Origin: Fen-1301 sp963786395
GTDB taxonomy: Bacteria > Bacteroidota > Ignavibacteria > Ignavibacteriales > Ignavibacteriaceae
Assembly: GCA_963786395.1 (NCBI GenBank)
Contig: CAWAZD010000014.1
Span: 186,001-250,000 of the forward strand
Reading direction: 5' to 3'
Length of the DNA: 64,000 bases
Positions within the stretch are counted from its first letter, which is position 1. Every line of letters starts with the position of its first letter. Shown here one piece after another: positions 9,189-19,362 of the stretch. The position numbers were made by a program, and so were the translations under genes. Under the pieces are notes generated by a model. It made no database searches and was not told the origin of the DNA. It was given only the letters and a program-made list of their open reading frames with translations.

Positions 9189-10223
9189 ATGAAATTATCA
9201 GACTTCAAGTATAATTTATCAAAGACATCTATTGCTAAATATCCCGCTTCCCCTAGGGAAAAAGCCAGACTTATGGTTCTTAACCGTGAGTCTCAGGAAG
9301 TTGAAAATAAGGTCTTTACAGATGTATGCGATTATATGGAAAAGGGGGACGTTCTTGTTGTCAATGAAACAAGAGTGTTCCAGGCAAGATTGTATGGAAA
9401 AAAAGAAAAGACAAATGCGAAAATTGAAGTCTTTCTGTTGCGCGAATTGAATTCGGAAGAATGTATTTGGGATGTTATTGTCGATCCAGCTAGAAAAGTA
9501 AGGATTGGAAATAAAATTTATTTTAACGATAAATTATGGTGCGAAGTAATTGACAATACCACTTCTCGAGGAAGGACTGTAAGATTTAACCAGCCCGGAA
9601 ACGTATTCAAAGCTGTCGAAAAAATCGGACTTACTCCGCTTCCTCCATACATTAAAAGAGAACCGGAACCATCAGACAGGGAAAACTACCAGACTGTCTA
9701 TGCTAAGGTTGACGGAGCTGTAGCGGCTCCAACTGCCGGTCTGCACTTTTCCCAGAAACTGCTTCAAAAGATTGAAAAAAAAGGAATCGAGATTGTTCCT
9801 GTTATCCTTCATATAGGGCTCGGTACTTTTCGTCCTGTCGAAGTTGAAGATCTTACTAAACATAAGATGGATTCTGAATATTATGAAATTAGCTCGGATT
9901 CAGCCGAAAAAATAAACAAATCTATTTCTGCTAAGAAAAATGTGTTTGTGGTTGGAACTAGCGCATGCCGTGCTCTTGAAACAAGTGTTACCGCTGACGG
10001 ATATGTTAAACCTACTCGCGGATGGACAGATAAATTTATTTATCCTCCTTATGATTTTAAGATTACTAAAAGGCTTATTACTAATTTCCATTCACCGGAA
10101 TCAACACTTTTAATGCTTGTGTGTGCTCTTGCAGGTACCGAATTTGTAATGAAAGCTTATAAAAAAGCACTCAAAGAGAATTATCGATTTCTCAGTTACG
10201 GCGACGCAATGTTGATTGTATGA
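9189..10223 (+). CDS. queA: S-adenosylmethionine:tRNA ribosyltransferase-isomerase
   Basis: A 344-residue QueA, which transfers the ribosyl part of S-adenosylmethionine to 7-aminomethyl-7-deazaguanine in tRNA, giving epoxyqueuosine. Characteristic blocks are FKYNLSKTSIAKYPASPREKAR at the start, VNETRVFQARL, TPLPPYIKR, YQTVYAKVDGAVAAPTAGLHF, ILHIGLGTFRPV and YPPYDFKITKRLITNFHSPESTL. Length and motif order are normal. A GAGGA site lies upstream of the ATG at 9189. The end overlaps ispD by ATGA, so the two are coupled. Confidence 0.96.
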   Translation: MKLSDFKYNLSKTSIAKYPASPREKARLMVLNRESQEVENKVFTDVCDYMEKGDVLVVNETRVFQARLYGKKEKTNAKIEVFLLRELNSEECIWDVIVDPARKVRIGNKIYFNDKLWCEVIDNTTSRGRTVRFNQPGNVFKAVEKIGLTPLPPYIKREPEPSDRENYQTVYAKVDGAVAAPTAGLHFSQKLLQKIEKKGIEIVPVILHIGLGTFRPVEVEDLTKHKMDSEYYEISSDSAEKINKSISAKKNVFVVGTSACRALETSVTADGYVKPTRGWTDKFIYPPYDFKITKRLITNFHSPESTLLMLVCALAGTEFVMKAYKKALKENYRFLSYGDAMLIV

Positions 10224-10903
10224 GCATTTATGCTATAATTCCAGCTGGAGGGAAAGGTTTAAGAAGTGGTTTCACTCTTCCTAAGCAATATCTTAAAATA
10301 AACGGGAAGGAACTTATTGCTTACACTTTGGAGGTTTTTCAGAATAACAGATCGGTTGATGATATAACTGTCTCAGCCGATCCTTATTATTTTGATCTTC
10401 TGAAAAAAATAAAGAAGAAATATTCTTTGACTAAATTCAATCGCATTGTTGAAGGGGGCAATAAAAGACAGGACTCGGTAAATAATGCCCTAAATTCCCT
10501 TAACGCTTCATCAAATGATATTGTCCTCGTTCATGATGCAGCACGACCCCTTTTGCCAAATAAAGTTTTATTGCATGCAATAATAACCGCGAAGAAAAAA
10601 GGGAATGCCATAGTTTGTATTAAAGCCAAAGATACATTGATCCGAGGTAACACTATTGTCGATAAATACCTCGATAGGGAACAGGTTTTTTATGTTCAGA
10701 CACCCCAGTTATTTAACTTTACTATATTAAAAAAAGCATTTGTTAAAGCATATAAAGATAAATATTATGGCACTGATGAATCAATGCTTGTCCGAAGACT
10801 CCACGAAAAATTAAATATAGTTGTAGGATCAGTTTTTAATTTTAAAGTAACTTCACGTGAAGATTTTGAATTATTAACTAAACTGATAATTAATAAGTCT
10901 TAA
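10220..10903 (+). CDS. ispD: 2-C-methyl-D-erythritol 4-phosphate cytidylyltransferase
   Basis: A 227-residue IspD, the third enzyme of the non-mevalonate isoprenoid pathway, which makes CDP-methylerythritol from CTP. The N-terminal CTP loop reads IIPAGGKGLRSGFTLPKQYL. The GGNKRQDSVNNAL and VLVHDAARPLLP blocks and the late YVQTPQLF and YGTDESMLV blocks are family signatures. Start and stop overlap or abut the neighbours: ATGA overlap with queA, and only one base separates it from the convergent sensor gene, leaving no room for a separate terminator. Confidence 0.94.
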   Translation: MSIYAIIPAGGKGLRSGFTLPKQYLKINGKELIAYTLEVFQNNRSVDDITVSADPYYFDLLKKIKKKYSLTKFNRIVEGGNKRQDSVNNALNSLNASSNDIVLVHDAARPLLPNKVLLHAIITAKKKGNAIVCIKAKDTLIRGNTIVDKYLDREQVFYVQTPQLFNFTILKKAFVKAYKDKYYGTDESMLVRRLHEKLNIVVGSVFNFKVTSREDFELLTKLIINKS

Positions 10904-10904
10904 A

Positions 10905-12206
10905 CTAAATCCGACTCTCTGAAAAATCGAGCCCTTTAGTATTGCTGTTTTCAATATATTCCCCCTGGTCTCTCATATCATTCCTGTTGGTTTTTTCAAA
11001 GGACAACAAGAATGTTGTTCCCTTGTTTTTTTGACTATTAACAACCATCCCTATACCATTTAATTCACAATATCTTTTAACAAGTGTTAGTCCTAAACCG
11101 TTGCCCTCATACTTTCTTGTAAATCCATGGTCCTCCTGACTGAATGGATCAAATAATCTTGGTAAAAATTGTTCCGATATACCTATGCCGGTATCTGATA
11201 TTTCCAAAACTTGATTCCCATCTTTTTCAAATAATTTTACTGAAATTTCACCCTCATTTGTGTATTTGTATGCATTTTCAATCAGGTTGGATAAAGCCTG
11301 ATAAACAGAAAATTTGTCCAGATTTACTTCGGTACGGTCAGTCTCAGTCAATAAGTTAAATGCGAGGTTTTTATTTTTGTATTTGAATCTGAGCGTTATA
11401 TTTATTTCCTTTATTATATCAACAAGATCAAAGTTTTCAATATTGTAGCTATACGAGTTTGCATTCACATCTGAAAGATTAAGGATTAACTCAATTGTTC
11501 TGATTAGCCTGTTCCCTGCACGATTAATAACATCAAAATATTCATTGAAATCCTGCGGGGTGCCTTCATTTATGCTATCCTTAATTAGATTTGTAAAACT
11601 TAGAATAGCATTTAGTGGTGTTCGTATTTCATGTGATACCTGGCCGAGAAATTCTGACTTAAGCTTATCCGATGCTTCCGCTTTTTCTTTAGCAATCTTA
11701 TAGTTGAAAACTAGTCTTTCAAGTTGTTTTGATTTTAAATCAAGTTCCTTGGTCTTTTCAGCTACCATCACTTCCAGGTTATTTTTGTAATTATTGTTTC
11801 CTTTAAGGAGAAATGCTTTTTCAAATGCCTGCAGAACCGAAAACTCAAGTTCTTCAAAATTCATTATCGGTTTTGTGATGAAATCCCATGCGCCCAGTTT
11901 TATAGCTTTCATAGCTTCTTTAATTTTTCCAACACCCGAAACCGATATAATAGGGGTAAGTGGAAAATTCTTTGCTAAAAAAGAAATTACTTCATAACCA
12001 GATATCTTAGGCATATTTAAATCCACCAGTACCACATCTGCTCCCTCATTAAGAAAGATGCCCAGTCCCTCTTCTCCATTTGCTGCAGTACTAACAGTAC
12101 AGTCATGATCTTCAAAAAAAAATTTTATACTTTTTGCCAGATCTTCATCATCATCAATGATTAAAATTTTTTGTCCCGATAGTGAATAATATTCTTCGTC
12201 TTCCAT
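10905..12206 (-). CDS. Hybrid receiver-histidine kinase
   Basis: A 433-residue cytoplasmic signalling protein. Residues ~12-130 are a receiver domain (acidic pocket IDDDED, phosphoacceptor D62 in VLVDLNMP, conserved Lys in FITKPI). A coiled-coil linker follows, then a HisKA dimerisation domain with the phosphohistidine in FLGQVSHEIRTPLNA and a HATPase domain with N box (LSNLIENAYKYT), G1 (DTGIGI) and G2 (GNGLGL). There is no membrane segment. Having a receiver upstream of a kinase core suggests it is itself controlled by phosphorylation, perhaps by the kinase encoded two genes upstream. It is the third gene of a minus-strand cluster with two other two-component genes. Confidence 0.9.
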   Translation of the reverse strand: MEDEEYYSLSGQKILIIDDDEDLAKSIKFFFEDHDCTVSTAANGEEGLGIFLNEGADVVLVDLNMPKISGYEVISFLAKNFPLTPIISVSGVGKIKEAMKAIKLGAWDFITKPIMNFEELEFSVLQAFEKAFLLKGNNNYKNNLEVMVAEKTKELDLKSKQLERLVFNYKIAKEKAEASDKLKSEFLGQVSHEIRTPLNAILSFTNLIKDSINEGTPQDFNEYFDVINRAGNRLIRTIELILNLSDVNANSYSYNIENFDLVDIIKEINITLRFKYKNKNLAFNLLTETDRTEVNLDKFSVYQALSNLIENAYKYTNEGEISVKLFEKDGNQVLEISDTGIGISEQFLPRLFDPFSQEDHGFTRKYEGNGLGLTLVKRYCELNGIGMVVNSQKNKGTTFLLSFEKTNRNDMRDQGEYIENSNTKGLDFSESRI

Positions 12207-12221
12207 TTTTATATCAATTAC

Positions 12222-12590
12222 TTATAAAAGTTGTCTTATTCTATTTACAATTATATCAAAACTTGTCAAAGGTTTATAAAAAACCTCTTTAGGGTTTATA
12301 CCTAATTTGATAAGATCATTAGGTAAAATATATTGAGTATTTCCAGTGTGAATTAAATATTTCATCCTTGGATTCAGAGTATTTGATCTCTTAATATACT
12401 CTTCTCCATTTACTCCAGGCAAACGTATGTCGACAATTGATAAAGAAAAACCCTCGTGAGTGAGAAGTCTTAAGGCTGATTCAGCGTCCCGAACATCAAA
12501 ACATTCAAAACCTTCATCTTCAAGATAAAGTTTCATATTAAATCTTATTGACTCATCATCATCAATTATTAGCAGTCTTTTATTATCCAT
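12222..12590 (-). CDS. Single-domain response regulator
   Basis: A 122-residue stand-alone receiver of CheY type. The acidic pair is in LLIIDDDES, the phosphoacceptor is D54 in IVDIRLPG, and the conserved Lys is in FYKPLTSFD. It has no output domain, so it probably relays phosphate between the flanking kinases. ATG 12590 is preferred over the TTG one codon upstream because it forms the TGATG overlap with the stop of the upstream kinase gene. Confidence 0.9.
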   Translation of the reverse strand: MDNKRLLIIDDDESIRFNMKLYLEDEGFECFDVRDAESALRLLTHEGFSLSIVDIRLPGVNGEEYIKRSNTLNPRMKYLIHTGNTQYILPNDLIKLGINPKEVFYKPLTSFDIIVNRIRQLL

Positions 12591-14232
12591 CAAATTCCAT
12601 ATGCGGGTAACTTAATTATAAACTTAGATCCCTTACCGGGTGTAGATTCAACAGAAATGTTTCCCTTATGATTATTCTTAATGATCATAAACGCAACGGA
12701 TAGCCCAAGACCTGTTCCCTTTCCAACTTCTTTTGTTGAAAAAAATGGTTCAAATATTCTGTTTTTATGAACATCAAGAATTCCGGGACCATTATCCTCA
12801 ATTTCATAGATTAATTCGCTAAAAGTATACCTTAAACGCAGGATTATAAAAGGCTTTTCTGTAGGATTTAGTTCATCTTTTAATGCATGGACTGCATTCT
12901 GGATTATGTTGAATAGAACTTGTTGAATCTCAGTAACTGTAACCTTTATATCCGGAACAGCATGAGCAATTTCTTTTATAATCTCAATACTTCTTATATC
13001 AAAATTTTTCCTCAGGTTATAATCGTTATATACCAGGTCCAGGGATTCATTAAGCAGTTTTTCCGGGTTATATAATACCTTCTTAGATTCAGACCGTCTG
13101 CTAAATTGTAACATGTTTTTTATGATCTCAGAGGCTTTTTGAGATGCTTGTTGTATTGAATCTATTATTTCAAATATTTCTCTAGACTTAAAATAACTGT
13201 TGATAATTTCTGGAGAGATACCCAGTTTATTTGCAGCTTCTATGTTCCTGGGTAAAGAAATTGATGTTCTTCTTATAATATTTTGGCAACCTTGTGAGAT
13301 TGTTCCAAGGGGATTATTAATTTCATGGGCCATACCAGCGGCTAATCCTGCAACACTCATCATCTTTTCGGATTGTATCATCACTTCTTCCATCTTTATT
13401 CGTTCGCTTATATCATCAATCATAACTACCTTCCCGGGTCTTATATTATCGCTTAAAGGGAAAGCAGAAATTGCATAATAAACAGTTTCGCCTGTCTCAT
13501 TTATTACCATCCTTGTGTCATTAATGATCTGATTGCAGTCTGTGCATTTATCAAAACAATCTTTTATAAAACCAAGTTTGGGATATTTGGTAAACAGATA
13601 ATCACTTTGAGAACTATTCCCATTCATGAATTTGGCAGAAGCTTTATTTTCATGAGTAACATTAAAATCCTTATCAACAGTTATTATAGTTGTCTTTATC
13701 GAATCAATTATATACTGTAGATAGAAAAATGATTCCTTAAGCTCTTTTTTCTTTTCTGTAATATCACGGATTATATTGACAAATATCGTTTCTTCATCAG
13801 ATTTACCGGGAATTATATACAATTCAATATTCTTAGATGCTCCATTTTTATCTTTTATTGGTATTTCGTATTGGGAGGGACCCTTCTGAGGATCATCATT
13901 TATTAAATCCAAAGTAAAATCATCTACTACAAGTTCACCGGACTGATTAATTTTTAATAATTGCTTAAAGACATGGAAAATATTTTCCCCAATGATCTCG
14001 TCCCGTCTGAATCCGGTTATTTTTTCGATCGATCTATTCCATTCTAAAATTATTCCGTCTCGATTATACAGAATAATACCATCAACATTTTTATCGATAA
14101 GAGGTCTTAACCGTCGGTTGCTTTTGATTGCCTCATCAGAAGGATTAATTGACTTTCTCTTTTAAAAATAATTATTAAAATAGAAGTCTGTAAACATAAA
14201 ATTAAGGCAAATAAAATATTTAATGTAGTCAT
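12590..14232 (-). CDS. PAS-domain histidine kinase with N-terminal membrane helix, frameshifted
   Basis: The open 440-codon stretch (TTG 13912 to 12590) starts in the middle of a PAS domain, so it cannot be the whole gene. The same frame continues upstream with coding character (KNVDGIILYNRDG, EWNRSIEKITGF) to about 14168 but has no start codon there. A different frame begins at ATG 14232 behind a GAGG site and reads MTTLNILFALILCLQTSI, a clear membrane helix. One missing base in the TTTTTAAAA tract (about 14157-14170) would join the two. The rest holds two PAS domains, a HisKA domain with MAHEINNPLGTISQG, and HATPase boxes (NAVHAL, DNGPGI, GTGLGL). It probably phosphorylates the downstream receivers. 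Confidence 0.8.
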
Positions 14233-14388
14233 GTCCTCTATTAATAAATATAATTAAAAATAATAATGCCAAGAAGTTTTATTCATTATCGAAATATTTT
14301 CATATAAGTTTAGCTAATTCAAGAACTTAAGGCGGTTTCTCTTAGAAACGGATAAGATAGAGAAATGTTAAACCCGGGATAGTATAAA

Positions 14389-15138
14389 CTAACGGGACCT
14401 TAAATTCTGCCATTCCTCCATCTCAAGAAAACTTCCCTTCAAATTTCCTTCCATCTCAAGAAACATTTTGAATGGGATGGTAAACGATAAAATGTTTTTA
14501 TCTACATGTTTCCTGGCAGCAAGATCAAAGTAACCTATTATAGCACGTGGAATTTCTTTCTCACTTTCTTCATATGAAAATAATACCGATTGGCATGCAG
14601 CACACCATGGCGCAATGACATTATCATTATTAATTCTGCCATAATTTGCAAGCACTACAAGAGCTGAAAGCTGGTCAGGGTTAACGAAAAATATTATACA
14701 GTGTGGTTTTTCATTTTCCAGAAATAAATATAAGGGTTTAAATATCACATATTTCTCTTTTACATTTCTCATGGGCAAACATTCCACAAATTTAAGGGCA
14801 AACTCGGGGGTTTTAATAAAATGTTCCCCCTTTTCTAATTTCCTGGTTTTTCTGGAACCATCAACAGATTCCTTTTGACCGGTCGATAATAAATATTCAA
14901 TTGGAAATCCCTCATAAGTATTTCCAAATCCTAATCCAACTCCTCCCCCAACACATCCATAAGTTTTTCTGTCAAAGAAAGCTGTCTTCCCTTTTGAAGC
15001 TGAAGCTGACATCATAGATGCAACACATCCCCAGATATTCTCTTTAAATTGAATTCCCTCTACAGGCTTTATATCCGATAATAATACACCAACAGGATAT
15101 CCTTTTAATTTTATCGCATCGGCAATTTTGCATTCCAT
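14389..15138 (-). CDS. DUF169-family protein
   Basis: A 249-residue protein beginning MECKIADAIKLKGYPVGV. It contains WGCVASMMSASASKGKTAFFDRKTYGCVGGGVGLGFG, here split by function: a WGC motif, a KG-KTAFFDR block and a cysteine followed by a glycine-rich GGGVGLGFG. These features and the C-terminal APWCAACQSVLF segment match the DUF169 family (COG2043), whose biochemical role is unknown. The conserved cysteines hint at metal or cofactor binding, which is inference. It stands alone on the minus strand with about 100 bases on its 5' side and no clear operon partner. Confidence 0.75.
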   Translation of the reverse strand: MECKIADAIKLKGYPVGVLLSDIKPVEGIQFKENIWGCVASMMSASASKGKTAFFDRKTYGCVGGGVGLGFGNTYEGFPIEYLLSTGQKESVDGSRKTRKLEKGEHFIKTPEFALKFVECLPMRNVKEKYVIFKPLYLFLENEKPHCIIFFVNPDQLSALVVLANYGRINNDNVIAPWCAACQSVLFSYEESEKEIPRAIIGYFDLAARKHVDKNILSFTIPFKMFLEMEGNLKGSFLEMEEWQNLRSR

Positions 15139-15242
15139 AATTTTACCCTTATTAAAAAATGCTCCTGCTAAGTTACAAAAAAGTTCGAAGATGTCAGACC
15201 TCCCGAACCCAGCATTTATAATTTAAAAGTCTATTTCTACAA

Positions 15243-16390
15243 TTATTTTACATTGAAAACCCGTGTGGTATGGTCCTTAAATGTTACCGAAATAGATCCG
15301 GGTATCCTAGTATAATCCGGATATTTGTAAATTCTGTTTTTATTCCTTTGATTTGAAGTCCAACTAATATACTTAATTTCTTTCCCTACTGAACTCCAAT
15401 TAGTTATCATAATAACTGAACCATTCAACATAAAAGCCACATTTTTGTTGTTAACTGTTTTCTTTTCACGTATTGTTCTGGGATTCTGCTCTGTTTTATG
15501 AGGAATATCAGATACAATAACCTTATGCGGAGCTTGGTTAATAATTATTGGAGGAGTAACTTTTAAGGCTGATCCTTCTTTCATTTTATCGAAATCAGGT
15601 ACTTTTGGTTTAAACACAGAATTATTTATAACTATCCAGGCGGCTGCAAGAATCAATAAAATCGCGGTAAAAATGAGCCCTCTTTTTAAATAATTTCTTT
15701 TCCATCCCCGCATGGGTTTATCTCTTTCAATAAATACCGCGGCCGAAAAATTTCCTATTCCTACCTTATTATATGAAGTAAAGATTATTTTTTTGCATAA
15801 TTCCTCCGGTTCCCTGAATACCCCTAATGCCTGCTGTAGTAATTTATTCTCTAGTGATTCCGCAACTTCACACGAACACACAAGAAATGCATCTTCTTTT
15901 TTAAGCCTCTCAACCGAAATTTCCTTTTTTTCTTTAACCTCTGGTTCAAGCCTCGTAACTTCATTTGAATTAATTTTATAACATTTACCCGGTCCATCTT
16001 GCCCGATATAAACATCCCTTTTGCCGTTTTCAGGTTTCATTATAAGCGCTATTGTAAATGAAATTAATTGTTTGTTCAATAGATTGATAACCATTGGCAG
16101 TATTTTTCTAACATCATTTGGATTGACGTGATTTTTATTTGCAAATGTTTGGTATTCACCCTTTACAAACATATCTTTTATTATCTGCTCAGATTCCTGA
16201 AGAACCATATCCTCGATGTTGATGCCCTCTCGACCAGAGACCAACATAAGTACATAGTTTATCAAGGATTTATCATCGGCTACAACCTCAGAAAAAACAG
16301 AACCTTTTATTAAATTTTTATCCTTTCCAATTAAGGTAAATGAGAATACATCCGAATCAGGACCCAGGTACTTAAAGATATTTCCTCCAT
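15243..16390 (-). CDS. PP2C-like membrane protein of unknown function, probable N-terminal frame break
   Basis: The track-length reading (TTG 16265 to 15243) gives 340 residues, but the same frame stays open and looks coding upstream to ~16382 (NIFKYLGPDSDVFSFTLIGKD). No ATG, GTG or TTG is available there. ATG 16390 in the neighbouring frame would connect if one base were missing in TTTAAGTAC (MEEISL-KYLGPDSD). Residues ~1-190 resemble a degenerate PP2C phosphatase: a KEDAFLVCSCEVAESLENKLL block and a late GIGNFSAAVFIERDK block sit where PP2C has its DGLTE and DNxT motifs, but the metal-binding aspartates are not evident. A single membrane helix (ILLILAAAWIVI) and a C-terminal extracytoplasmic domain follow. 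The function is unknown and the enzyme is probably inactive. Confidence 0.55.
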
Positions 16391-16449
16391 TTATTGTATT
16401 TGAAGTTTTATGTGGTTATTGGTTTCGGTTTTGATTACATCAATATCGA

Positions 16450-17493
16450 TTAACAAAGTCTTCTGAACCCGGGGGCTCTTTTAAATTCAATTCTTGGGAA
16501 TTCTTCTACACTTGTTAAAAAAACATTCGTGTCTGGAACATAGCAGAATAGCCAGATACCGTATGGAAAATCCCTAAAAGTTGAGGCAATTGAGTTATAC
16601 TCTCCTAAAATTAGTTTGCCGTCTTCACTTATTCTATTTCTATTCACAAAAGTTGCGATATTTAGAGGATGACCAATATGCAGGTTATATACTGAATTTA
16701 TTGAATCAAGAGAAATTAATTTAATCCTTTGTTCCTGCACTACAGAATCTGCCACCTCCCCAGGCTTATTTAACCTGCCTAATATTTCGGAAATTTGATT
16801 TACAAGTGAAGAATTCTGTTTTTCAAGTTTATCGTTTTCGGTCACTACCTCATTGTACATCTGTTTATAATTGTTGTCCACAATCGGAGTCTCAGCATGT
16901 GATCCGAACAAATTATAACTAAGTCCTATATTCATAGTATTTAAAGTAATTTGATTGTTATTTATTTTAATAGATTTTCCAATATAATGTCCTACAGTAG
17001 TTGTCAAATCTAAGTCGTTGGTAACATTAAATTTCACACCAACCTGAATCGGATATATATCAAACCCTGGGATAGTAGAAACCCAACCTTGACTTCCGCG
17101 TTGATTGATTGATCCCGCTGGAGCGTAACCAGCTTTACCAAAAAAGCCCCAATTATCAAATCTAAAAAGAAAACCGCCGAAAGCCGACGGAATAAAAACC
17201 TCAACTTCTTTTATTTCATTGTTAAGAAGCCCGGTTGCTTCAGTATAAATAAAGTCAAAACCGGTATTTAATTCAAATTCTTTATTTATTGGGAAATTAT
17301 ACTGTAATCCGACAAGAAAATTTCCGGGGTGAAAGTAATTTGTGCCAAATCCATTAGGAATGTTGAAGGAAAGGATATCACCATGAATTGAAACACCTTC
17401 AAATTGTGAATATATTAAGGGTGCATCAAATAAAAACAAGGATGCAATTAAAAACACGCAGGAATAAATTACTGATTGTATATTGTTAAACAT
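16450..17493 (-). CDS. Outer-membrane beta-barrel-like protein with coiled-coil tail
   Basis: A 347-residue protein with an N-terminal signal peptide (hydrophobic core VIYSCVFLIASLFLF, cleavage near IYSQF). Residues ~25-200 alternate polar and aromatic residues as in porin-like barrels (FELNTGFDFIYTEA, WGFFGKAGYAPAG, LDLTTTVGHYIG, MNIGLSYNLFG). A short coiled coil (MYNEVVTENDKLEKQNSSLVNQ region) and a C-terminal domain ending in two arginines and a cysteine follow. The tail lacks the OmpA peptidoglycan-binding motif. It is probably a small outer-membrane protein with a periplasmic domain; the role is unknown. It ends 60 bases before the PP2C-like gene on the same strand. Confidence 0.6.
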   Translation of the reverse strand: MFNNIQSVIYSCVFLIASLFLFDAPLIYSQFEGVSIHGDILSFNIPNGFGTNYFHPGNFLVGLQYNFPINKEFELNTGFDFIYTEATGLLNNEIKEVEVFIPSAFGGFLFRFDNWGFFGKAGYAPAGSINQRGSQGWVSTIPGFDIYPIQVGVKFNVTNDLDLTTTVGHYIGKSIKINNNQITLNTMNIGLSYNLFGSHAETPIVDNNYKQMYNEVVTENDKLEKQNSSLVNQISEILGRLNKPGEVADSVVQEQRIKLISLDSINSVYNLHIGHPLNIATFVNRNRISEDGKLILGEYNSIASTFRDFPYGIWLFCYVPDTNVFLTSVEEFPRIEFKRAPGFRRLC

Positions 17494-17578
17494 ATAATCT
17501 ACCTATACTCTCAAATATTAAATCTATACAAATATGAGCACTCTGTGAGTAACGGCAATCAACACATTGTAAAACAAA

Positions 17579-18259
17579 TCAATTTGAAGCTTCTTCTTTG
17601 AAAGAAACATCGGCAATATCAATATTCTCAAGAATATTCTTGCCAAATCCTGTTTTCGATACGCTTATCATTGCTAACCCAAGGTCATCGAGTTTACATA
17701 CAAATTTTGGAATTAAGGTTTTCATTATCGGATAAAATATTGCTGCAACTTTAGCTGCCTTAAAAGCATGTTTCTGACCATTTACCGGCTTAATGAATCC
17801 TGGTCTGAAATTGTAAACGGCTTTAAATGGTAGTTTTATGAGATCATTTTCTGTTTTGCCTTTCACTCTAGCCCACATAAGACGCCCTTTTTCGCTACTA
17901 TCAGTACCCTGTCCTGAAACATAACAGAAGGTCATCTCTTTGTTCAAATTAGAAAGAGTTTTGGCTGCATGCATTGTCAGATTATAAGTAATTTGTGTAT
18001 AATCCTTTTCATTCATCCCTAATGATGAAACTCCGAGGCAAAAAAAACAAGCATCATAACTAGAAAGTTCATTCTTAATTGGATTGAAATTATAAAAATC
18101 ATTGTATACAATTTCTTTAAGTTTTGGATGATTCATTTCACATGTTCTTCTTCCTATTACAAGCACCGATTCAACACTGTTATGCCCGAGTGCTTTTATA
18201 AGAACTCCCTCACCTACCATTCCAGTAGCGCCGAATAGAACAACTTTAATCTTATTCAT
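17579..18259 (-). CDS. NAD(P)-binding Rossmann-fold epimerase-like protein
   Basis: A 226-residue protein starting with a dinucleotide-binding loop VVLFGATGMVGEGVL (GxxGxxG). It has LVIGRR at the second strand and CFFCLGVSS at the fourth. It resembles the NAD-dependent epimerase/dehydratase-like group that includes HTATIP2-type proteins. The Tyr-x-x-x-Lys pair of classical SDRs is not obvious, so catalysis is uncertain. It is a single gene on the minus strand with an intergenic gap of about 200 bases to the divergent neighbour. Confidence 0.7.
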   Translation of the reverse strand: MNKIKVVLFGATGMVGEGVLIKALGHNSVESVLVIGRRTCEMNHPKLKEIVYNDFYNFNPIKNELSSYDACFFCLGVSSLGMNEKDYTQITYNLTMHAAKTLSNLNKEMTFCYVSGQGTDSSEKGRLMWARVKGKTENDLIKLPFKAVYNFRPGFIKPVNGQKHAFKAAKVAAIFYPIMKTLIPKFVCKLDDLGLAMISVSKTGFGKNILENIDIADVSFKEEASN

Positions 18260-18458
18260 TTTGTCCCTTAAAAATTATAACTATAAAATAAACATAAACT
18301 TTAAAGATAAAAGCAACAATCACATTTTAATGTGATTTTATGAAGGGAAAATAAGTATGGAATTGATTGATTTTATATTTAATTAAGTTTAATTTTCATT
18401 ATGATTCGGGGTCAAGATTCCAGATAATGAAAATTATGAATATAAAAGGAGTTATGAT

Positions 18459-19223
18459 ATGGGACTGATTGAAATAGATAGAGTCCTGATAGATACATAT
18501 ATTAAATCTTTCCTGGGTTACGGCAATAGGATGGCTAAATACTGGTTAATCGGTATGGAAGAGGGCGGAGCCGATCAATTTGAAAAAGTGTATAAGGATA
18601 TTGCAGAATGGAAAGAAAAAGGAAGTAAAGAATTTTGTGACATTCTTGAAGGGGTTACTGAAGAGAATAGCTCGCCTGAGATGAAAAAATATTTCTTTGA
18701 TAATCCGGTAATTATTCAAAAAACATGGAATAAATTAATTAGGTTGCTATTATATATCGACCACGAAATCAAAGATATAGAAGAGATAAGAGAATTTCAG
18801 AAACACCAGCTGGGCAGAAAGGATGGGGATAATTCCTTAATTGAATTCTTTCCCTTACCGAATGTTAGTATTTCGGATTGGATATATGAAGGTAAAACAA
18901 GTCTAAAGTTTCTTAACAACCGCAAAGACCTTGTAAGGGAAATGGCGCCGGTTAGGATTGAACGTATCCGTGATAAAATTAAAATTTATAAACCAAGGGT
19001 AGTTGTTTTTTATAGCACTACCCCTATATATATGAAATTTTGGAAAGAAATAATTGGTTTGGATTTAAAATCTGATGAAAACAAAAAATATTCCATTAAA
19101 GTTAAGGATGGAGTTTTATATGCAATAATTCCACACCCCATCAGTCGAGGTATAACCAATACAGATTATGAAAACCTGGGGTTAGAAATCAGAGAATTGT
19201 TAAAGCAGTCAGATAAAGAGTAA
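18459..19223 (+). CDS. Uncharacterised protein, possible uracil-DNA-glycosylase-like fold
   Basis: A 254-residue soluble protein. Near the N-terminus is KYWLIGMEEGGADQFE, and near the C-terminus is YAIIPHPISRG. A G-rich loop after a hydrophobic strand early on and an HP motif late are the places where the uracil-DNA-glycosylase superfamily has its motifs 1 and 2. The middle KPRVVVFYSTTPIY block would be the strand before. The relationship is an inference from motif layout only and no catalytic residue can be named. It stands alone and is preceded by an AAAGGAG ribosome-binding site. Confidence 0.45.
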   Translation: MGLIEIDRVLIDTYIKSFLGYGNRMAKYWLIGMEEGGADQFEKVYKDIAEWKEKGSKEFCDILEGVTEENSSPEMKKYFFDNPVIIQKTWNKLIRLLLYIDHEIKDIEEIREFQKHQLGRKDGDNSLIEFFPLPNVSISDWIYEGKTSLKFLNNRKDLVREMAPVRIERIRDKIKIYKPRVVVFYSTTPIYMKFWKEIIGLDLKSDENKKYSIKVKDGVLYAIIPHPISRGITNTDYENLGLEIRELLKQSDKE

Positions 19224-19362
19224 AATTCACACGCAAAATTCTATAAAAAAACATTCTTTTTTTTTCTCCACTCTTTCTTTTTACATTAATTTTCATAAAA
19301 TTTAAATGTCAATTATTCATTCGGTTTAGGATTATTTTAAAATAATTAAGGTTTGTGTCTAA

